Part shown: positions 57,762-64,000 of the stretch, piece by piece
Layout: every line of letters starts with the position of its first letter
How positions within the stretch are numbered: the stretch's first letter is position 1
NCBI RefSeq assembly: GCF_016906535.1
Contig: NC_057380.1
Location: forward strand, 868,001 to 932,000
Direction of reading: 5' to 3'
From: Rhizoctonia solani
Taxonomy: Eukaryota > Basidiomycota > Agaricomycetes > Cantharellales > Ceratobasidiaceae
DNA: 64,000 bases
Position numbers and translations under genes: made by a program
The notes under the pieces: model-generated
The model's input: the letters and a program-made list of their open reading frames with translations, nothing else
Told to the model about the DNA's origin: nothing
Database searches by the model: none

Positions 57762-58267
57762 AGCTGTGGGCGTGAGACGATCAAGACGCAAGTTCCCAGT
57801 CTTATTCTATTCGAAAACAGGACCGGATTATGGGTGTCTCATTATGAGGCCTACGCCATTCCCGCTTTGACGCGGGAAATTGCGACGAAAGATTTGCATG
57901 ACGAACATGATTGTTTGACACGTCATGGGAGAGAAATATTTGCAGATAAGGATATACGAAGCTGCTTAGAGCAATCAGTGATATAGGTGGTGTACGTAAT
58001 TAGCCATCTGGGAAGGATTGATTGAAGATACGATTTATCATGATCTTAATATACTATGCTTGGCCTGAAATTATGATAATGCAATTCGACTTCCGTCTGT
58101 TGAAGGCTCGCATCAAAGAGTAAAAGGGCACTACAATCAGTCAACCAGAATCAGTGAAAGCAAACATTAAAATATCTCGTACGAGAATCCCTATGATAAT
58201 TACATGAAATCACTTTCTTAAAGGGCCATGATAGTAGTACACATTCAAAACAACCGGGAGCTGAGTC

Positions 58268-58943
58268 TTATTGATGATTCCGTTGAGAGTCAAAAACCCA
58301 CTCTTCGGCGGGCCTTCCTTCGGGTGGACGTAAGGTAATCTATGATGGCGTGTGAACTAAATTTCGATCGTGACTTTTTTTATCGAAAAACCGGGACTTA
58401 CTCGAGTCTCATCCTCTCTTTCTGACACAATGGACCAATATAAGCCGGAATCTGGTATGCTGATTCTAAGTATTTGTTGGCCACAATGAGCTTCGCTAGT
58501 CCCATATGTCTGGATAAAAAGGAAGCGTACTTATATCGGTTGGGCCGGCTTCTTCCTCGATACACCATTCCAGTGCATTCGACGTCGCCATCACCTGAGA
58601 TCCGTACTTGGAGAGTTTTATTTCAAAATCGAACGAAAAGAGGAATACGATTTACCGTTGACTTCACAGTGTTGTACCCAATGCCGAGGCCACTATGATA
58701 CCATAAATGGAGTCGTATCGATCACTCCCCACGTTCCGTACTTCCACAATGGTCTTTATGACCTATGAATATTAGGGCTGGCCTATTCTGCGAATGGGTT
58801 ACTTACTGTGGAGGACTCGGAACCGGCAATTATTTGAATTCCTTCACTGACATTTGACGGGTCCGGATCTCGTGACAAGCCGACATAGAGCTGACTGTTC
58901 TCGTTTTTATTGAAAGTTTGTACAACCCGTTACAAATAGTCAT
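58268..58943 (-). CDS. small five-exon protein, trio copy 3
   Basis: ATG at 58943: MTICNGLYKLSI, then SQLYVGLSRDPDPSNVSEGI and IIAGSESST before a GTAAGT donor; exon 2 TIVEVRNVGSDRYDSIYG and SGLGIGYNTVKST; exon 3 YGSQVMATSNALEWCIEEEA; exon 4 ISIPDSGLYWSIVSERED; exon 5 ITLRPPEGRPAEEWVFDSQR then TAA at 58268-58270. One A is missing from an A run near 58906 and one T near 58700 if the paralogues are a guide; otherwise the copy has no nonsense codon and is the best preserved of the three. Family not certain; see copy 1. Confidence 0.55.
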
Positions 58944-59581
58944 TGCGGCCAATTAATTGAGGTGAAAAGGTGGAGTACAAGATCCGATGGCACTTTATAC
59001 ATCTTTCCGTAGTTATGTTAGAAACAAATTTACGCACCCCTGCATTCAAGGCATGCTGCATACAACTGAACGATGACCTATTCTTCGTCATTATAGAGGT
59101 GCGTCATAAACATGTGGCCATTCACAACTTACGACAACCGTGATCGTGTGCGGAGAAAGCGCATATATCAGGTAAATCAAGCATCGTCGTTGCCGATCTG
59201 TGCAGAGAGAAGTACTCGTTACATTGCCAATTATGAATTTCTTTAGGAGTGTCCTTAGCATCAGCTTCTAGTTTGGTCGTTTGAACTATCCGATGGTGAG
59301 GCTTATCACAAACAGATATAAATTGTTGGTATAGTGGTTTGGGCCCTTATCTCAAAAACCAGCTAGAATATCTTATAGTCTTGAACGATCCTCGTACTCA
59401 TCCTCTGAAGTGAGCCAAAAGTAAATATAAACAGAAATCAAATTTTAAGCCATGGTTATCTACAGTATAGGTTTCAAATTCCCCAGGGATACACATCACC
59501 ATAGGATATGAATTCTAAAGGCGATACTTAGCAGCTGCGATGCCAGCATACTCAAGGAGACATACCTTAGGGTATCTAGAT
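58944..59581. other. no gene recognised
   Basis: Upstream region of trio copy 3 and 3' flank of the cellobiohydrolase gene. No fourth paralogue was detected. Confidence 0.4.
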
Positions 59582-60984
59582 TTATGCAGTGTAGGTAGAG
59601 TCGAGGTCACCGAAGCGGATGTTCGAGAACTTGACGGTAGCGCTACCGGAATTCTTTTCGACATCGGAAGGAGCACCGGATGTAGTAGCGCAAGTACCAC
59701 GAGCAACGCCAGGTTGGCTAGCATCGCGGTCGGCGGGGTAGTTGCTGTCGAGCCAGAGCATGTTGGCAGCGTGGTCGTCCCAGATGCTCATGACCAAAAC
59801 CATTCCGTTATCAAAGGCCTTGCTCATGCCAGAGAATCCACCGCGAGCGGCGAAGGTGTCGTTGTCAGAGAATGCCTTCTTTTGAGCAGTGCAGAATTCG
59901 GGGGTGATCGAATCGTAAGAGTCCATGCCGGAGATTTGTGTCTTCGAGTTTTGAATGACCTTGCCGTTCTGGACGTAGATGCGCCTGATCTCGGAGAGTT
60001 CACCGGTAGCGGTACCGTCGGCAGTGATGAATTGAGTGACGACAGTCACCTTTTGCTTGGGGTCAACGGTTGTACCGTAGAAGCTCTTGTCTCCCATGCG
60101 GAACGAGTTGAAGTCGCATCCAGCTTGGTCGCAGACGGAAGCACAGCCATCTCCGTCGCACCTCTCCTGGCCGTTAGCCGAGCAAGGGTGAGGGGTATAT
60201 GCGGTGGAAACCGAGTTCGCCTCCCAGATATCCATCTCCGTGCAGCAGGTACCATACTGACCGGTACCGGAGTTGGGGTCACTGTCAGAGCCCTTCCATC
60301 CGCTGACGTTGGCCTATGTTACGATTATAAACCATGAGTATAGTTAGTGTGCGGAATAAATAGATGCTTACCTCTCCGTTGATAAACTTGATGTCACGAG
60401 GGCATTGCGCATCGCAGTACCCAGTGCCGTACTTGGCACCAGCCTTGTTGGTTGGGTACTTGACATTCCACCATCTGCATCCATCTCCGAGAAGTAAAGG
60501 GCGCCGTTGAGTCCGCAAGGGAGCTGCGAGACATCGGTATCGAAAGTGAACTCTTGGTTCTTGAGCTTGAACATTTCGTATGTGGTCTCGTCCTTGAGCA
60601 AGTAGACACGCGAACCAACGTTGGATCCGGTGACGAACCTGAGGGAGAGTTCGTTGCCGCTGGTGGTGATACCGTAGGTGCCGCTGTAATCAGCTCCATC
60701 GACAGCGCAGTTGGTAGCGCAAGTCTTGGGATCGGGGCAGAGGGTGGAGTCCCAGGCTTGGCCAGTATAGCAGTTGGTGTAGCCCCCGGTGTTGTGGACC
60801 CAGCGCCAGTTGGCGTCGAGGACGACCTTTGCGTTAGATTGGGTAACGCATCCGCCGGACTTGGTGCATTTTTGCCAGGTCAAAGACGGATGAACTTCCG
60901 CGTGGAGGTACCGGCTTGCTGAGCGCGTACAGACGCCAACAGAGAAAGGGAAAGGGAAAACAAAGCAATAGTGGAGCGTGCCAT
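59582..60984 (-). CDS. GH7 cellobiohydrolase (secreted cellulase)
   Basis: Cleaves cellulose chains from the reducing end, outside the cell. ATG at 60984 begins a signal peptide [21 protein letters not shown], mature start QQAGTST. Exon 1 ends at 60372 (GAG|GTAAGC), a 58-bp intron follows, exon 2 is 59582-60313. Family landmarks: [66 protein letters not shown], the catalytic motif [11 protein letters not shown] (nucleophile and acid/base Glu) and [20 protein letters not shown]. It ends [14 protein letters not shown] without linker or CBM1, so it is a single-domain enzyme. Two single bases appear missing, near 60899 (before the EVHPSLTW segment) and near 60464 (after DADGGM). Because every active-site residue is kept, these are suspected sequence errors. 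Confidence 0.93.
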
Positions 60985-61080
60985 TTCGAGAGAGTGTTAA
61001 GAGGATATTAAATGCAATGAATGGACTGCTGAGATGCCAAGAGGCTGAGTGTTGGATTGAAAGGAGGGCGACTGGAAGTG

Positions 61081-61087
61081 TTTTATA
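61081..61087 (-). promoter_or_regulatory. TATA box of the GH7 gene
   Basis: TATAAAA on the minus strand, about 97 bp upstream of the ATG at 60984. Confidence 0.5.
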
Positions 61088-62095
61088 TTCGTTGGTGTCG
61101 GGGAATGTCCGGCGGACTCTTCATGCGCCCAGACGACCCAATATCAGACTCCAAGTAACAACCCAAGCATTATGCCAACTATAGAACCCGTTGGACAACG
61201 AGAAATTATTTTCAGCCGTAAAGCTTGGCGGCATGGCGACTCTTCGACCAATCGTTGCCACTTCCCGCCACCAAACTAGACAGGAAAAACAAGCTACGCC
61301 GAAGAGTACCCGTCCATCGCGAGGATAGGCGTTCAAGCGAGATGAGATTGTAATTAAGAGTGTGCAGATGACCTCGCAGGTGGTCGAAGAAGCGAAGCTC
61401 TGCAGCTGCATAGTACCACCCTTATCCTGACGACACGACACCTGCAGTACGACGAGAAGCCATATTTCGTCATAGATCAAATGTGTGCGAAAAATCAAAG
61501 GTGAAAGAAATTGAGAAGTGACCGACGGCGTCGCTTCGTTCGGCCAGCATAGGAAAAACCAGGCTTCCGCTCCACAATGAAGCTGCGCATTGGTTTAGTT
61601 CTTCCGCTGCTTGAGCGCACAAGGGCAAAGTGACCGACACATTCTTTCTTGCAGAGGTTCGGATTCGGCCGACGGTGGTCCGCAAAGTCTCTCAGCCCTA
61701 CGAAGACTCACTACAATACGAATTATGTCCACAATCGACTAGGAATAATCATTCCGAAGAGCCCGGGAAAGCAAGCGCCCGTTTCAGCTCCGTGCCGGAG
61801 CCACGTGACTCCCGGCAGACGATCTCGCCGAAGGCTCTCATACGACAAACGCTATCTTGCGAGCATTAGCCTCGAGTTCTTGTGACTTTACTCGATGCAT
61901 CTTCGTATTTTAGTTTCACCGAGACATTCCGAACCTACCACGTCGACACGTCGTTTAGTAGATCTGCCAACAGCCGCAGGTTACAGAAGATCGAAACAGT
62001 GACCAATGAATTTCGTAATTACATGACTTTGCAACAAGACTGTGGTTGCTATATCCAACTAGGTGTGAGCTATAATGGTGCGTTTCCGTAAGGGA

Positions 62096-62120
62096 TTTAG
62101 AACGGTTGAGCCGTTCTAAA
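62096..62120. repeat. perfect 10-bp hairpin
   Basis: TTTAGAACGG, loop TTGAG, CCGTTCTAAA. Confidence 0.8.
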
Positions 62121-62245
62121 GCGGTCGTTTAGAGGCAAGGCCCAGCCCGGATACATTTTGCACCGTGGAACTCGATGTGAAATGCGTCGGATACAGATCT
62201 AGACGCTGAAGGAGGGGTGTTCTAAATATCTGGACCACCTATTTA

Positions 62246-62274
62246 GCAGGGGGGGGTCGACCCCCCCCCTGCTA
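62246..62274. repeat. G-run/C-run palindrome
   Basis: GCAG followed by a G run, central TCGA, a C run and CTGC; nearly perfect, one base longer on the C side. May be a recombination or transposon scar, or a long-run artefact. Confidence 0.7.
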
Positions 62275-63093
62275 TTTATTAAGGATGTATTTAGCTATGA
62301 AATGACACTTGATTGCGCTGATAAGATAACATCCCGCCGATCTCTTACCTTATTGGGATGTTGCTGACTTAAGGCAATTGCATATATTTGTCAAATAATC
62401 ATTATTTCTTGTCTAAGACATGGGATAGGGGCCGTTGTCAATAAATAGCGAGCGCCCCTATTGTAGCTGTCTCCAACCGACTATCACGTATGCTTAGCTG
62501 CAATGTCTAGCACAAATCCTTTGTCTATCTCCAACGCAACTTGCGGCCGGAAAGGCAAAGATTGTGCCTCCACTCCATCTAAGCCGCCCTTGACTTCCGT
62601 ACCAAGCAACGTGGATGTACTACATATATATACAACTTCAATGGCCCAAGAGGTGTTTTTATTAGGTCTCACGCATAGAATCAATATTTCAATTATGATT
62701 TTAGAAGTCAAGTCTATTTTACATGGACCGTTCCTTACGGAAAGGCGATACATGAGGTCCAAGCGCTAGCACAGCCTCCGCCGTGCGGACCAAGTCCGTC
62801 CCGTCCCGACGGACCGATTTAGGACGACGAATTTAGAAGAAATCCTTACGGAAACGTACCCAATCTCTTTAGTTTTCTAAATTAGAAATATGTATGACAG
62901 ATAGTATTAGTCCGGGATGAGTAGGTTGCCACCGAGGCATATACCCTAATCACATATGTCAAGGCCCAGGAAACACCAACAGCGGCTCTCATAAGGCAAC
63001 CATAGCACTTCAATGCTCAAGGGAACAGCTTTTCATCCGTCTGGGTTCGCCAAAGCATCTCATTAGAGTTACAAAAGTGCATATAACCGGGAT

Positions 63094-64000
63094 TCAACCC
63101 ACCTCGCAGACGGTTCCCGCTGGTGGGAGCTCTCCGGCTGTAAAGTAATTGCTGGTCGCAGCAACAGTGCTTTGGGTGGTGGTCAGTCCTAGTGGAAAAC
63201 GTTGATAATGATACATAATAGTACATACCAGCTGGAGTGCATGAATAAAGAGGTGTGCTAAGCGTGTGTCAGGGATGAATTAATCAATTGGGCTATACAG
63301 GCACGTACTCCATATCCGTTATGCTTCAATAACACTGCTGAATCTCCGAGACCTTCAGCCACTGCTTTGGCTGAGGCAAACGGAGTGATGGGGTCGTATA
63401 AATTTCCTGTAATTGACGCAATACAGATCGGGGTCCATCAAGCTGAACAGTATATAAGATCAGGTTACATACCAATCACCATTATTTTATTCTGAAGTGT
63501 GTGGTTGAACGGTCCAGTGAAACGCTCCACAGCGCGAACAGGCCAATGGTGGCAGTACATCTCGCCCTACCCGGTCATGTTTTAATACACGGTTGTTCAA
63601 TTTGGAGTCATTTTTCAACAAGCTTACAGAAAACCATATGAAAGGCCCGACTAGACAAAGCAAGTTAAAATCATAAGATACTCAAGGGTAAAAGTCGAAC
63701 TCACACATCCGAGTATAGTTATTAGTAATATCCACAATAGTATCGAACCCTTGTTTAGTGGTGCTGTTCCCTGCATCAACAGCATCGGCACAAGTGATCG
63801 CTTGATAGGCGTAAACTTTGGCCGGATCAGATGTGCTCGCATTATTGTCACGTCCCACAAGAGGCACCGGATGGACCTGACGAGAAAAATCGCGAACTTG
63901 ATGGGTACCGGGCGAGCTAGTGGGATTGGAAAGCGCTGCTGAGATTTGAGCAAGGCTCTGAGCCAAATCGGGCCACTGTCTTGGATGATACAGGCTCCCC
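63094..64000 (-). CDS. TAP-like (S33) alpha/beta hydrolase, C-terminal part (partial)
   Basis: The 5' part lies beyond the window. Minus-strand exons: 63705 to the edge (PRQWPDLAQSLAQISAAL; YQAITCADAVDAGNSTTKQG; donor GTGAGT), about 63480-63575 (CHHWPVRAVERFTGPFNHTL, QNKIMVI), about 63311-63415 (GNLYDPITPFASAKAVAEGL; VLLKHNGYG), a short exon near 63240 (TPLYSCTPA), and 63094-63197 (STVAATSNYFTAGELPPAGT, VCEV, stop TGA). The YAITCAD segment, the catalytic Asp in NLYDPITP and the catalytic-His region near HNGYGH fit fungal TAP-like C-terminal hydrolases, usually secreted peptidase-like proteins. The His itself lies at the GYG|H splice boundary. Substrate not known. Confidence 0.75.

Larger units (their letters stand above)
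61088..63093. other. no gene recognised; several small inverted repeats
   Basis: ORFs 61121-61498 (-), 61630-61869 (+) and 62503-62769 (+) have no family signature. Contains hairpins at 62096-62120 and 62246-62274 and an inverted pair CGTTTCCGTAAGG (62081-62093) / CCTTACGGAAACG (62844-62856) that may mark a small DNA element. Confidence 0.4.

Noticed and set aside
1..64000. CRISPR arrays, tRNA or rRNA genes
   Set aside because: No regularly spaced short repeats, no convincing A/B-box tRNA fold and no rRNA-like sequence were seen.

Overview
The window looks like a chromosome segment of a filamentous basidiomycete (Agaricomycete, possibly a Rhizoctonia-like fungus; the organism is inferred). 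Reasons: host genes are cut by many introns of about 47-60 bp with GTxxGT...AG borders; families characteristic of Agaricomycetes are present (DUF6698-like, DUF6535-like, Plavaka-type transposase); secreted enzymes are plant-cell-wall or protein degrading (GH7 cellulase, A1 aspartic protease); and the centre is filled with LTR retrotransposons. No rRNA, convincing tRNA, CRISPR array or prokaryotic operon was seen.

Layout. 1-144: 3' end of an MFS transporter. 976-3002: small DNA elements, including a 1.4-kb almost perfect foldback flanked by TA. 3672-5204 (-): secreted A1 aspartic protease with broken frames. 8020-11061 (-): Zn2Cys6 transcription factor. 13370-25351: a Ty1/Copia element whose pol is split by a complete Ty3/Gypsy element (Gypsy A, 17138-23549); all target duplications are exact. 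25359-26357: two copies of a 210-bp MITE. 27991-45354 (-): a degenerate Plavaka-type transposase gene cut by two further Ty3 elements, Gypsy B (30666-36907, +) and Gypsy C (37165-43556, -), and perhaps a solo LTR. 46 to 51 kb (+): DUF6698-like and DUF6535-like genes. 53477-55339 (+): two-finger C2H2 regulator. 56092-58943 (-): a tandem trio of small five-exon paralogues that I could not name with certainty (perhaps beta-trefoil inhibitor-like). 59582-60984 (-): GH7 cellobiohydrolase. 63094-64000 (-): 3' part of a TAP-like (S33) alpha/beta hydrolase.

Together, the ends of the window hold genes of a saprotrophic or pathogenic lifestyle (secreted protease and cellulase, a hydrolase, possible inhibitors, two regulators), separated by about 32 kb of nested transposons. 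Three Ty3 chromovirus-type elements with chromodomains share regulatory and leader elements: an E-box next to a GCGC palindrome in the LTR, and a small conserved hairpin upstream of gag. These are the most novel-looking signals here, along with the tandem trio.

Caution: at least seventeen frame breaks in unrelated host and transposon genes are single-base deletions, many in short homopolymers. This looks more like residual sequence error than biology, so 'pseudogene' labels below are provisional unless nonsense codons or insertions are described.
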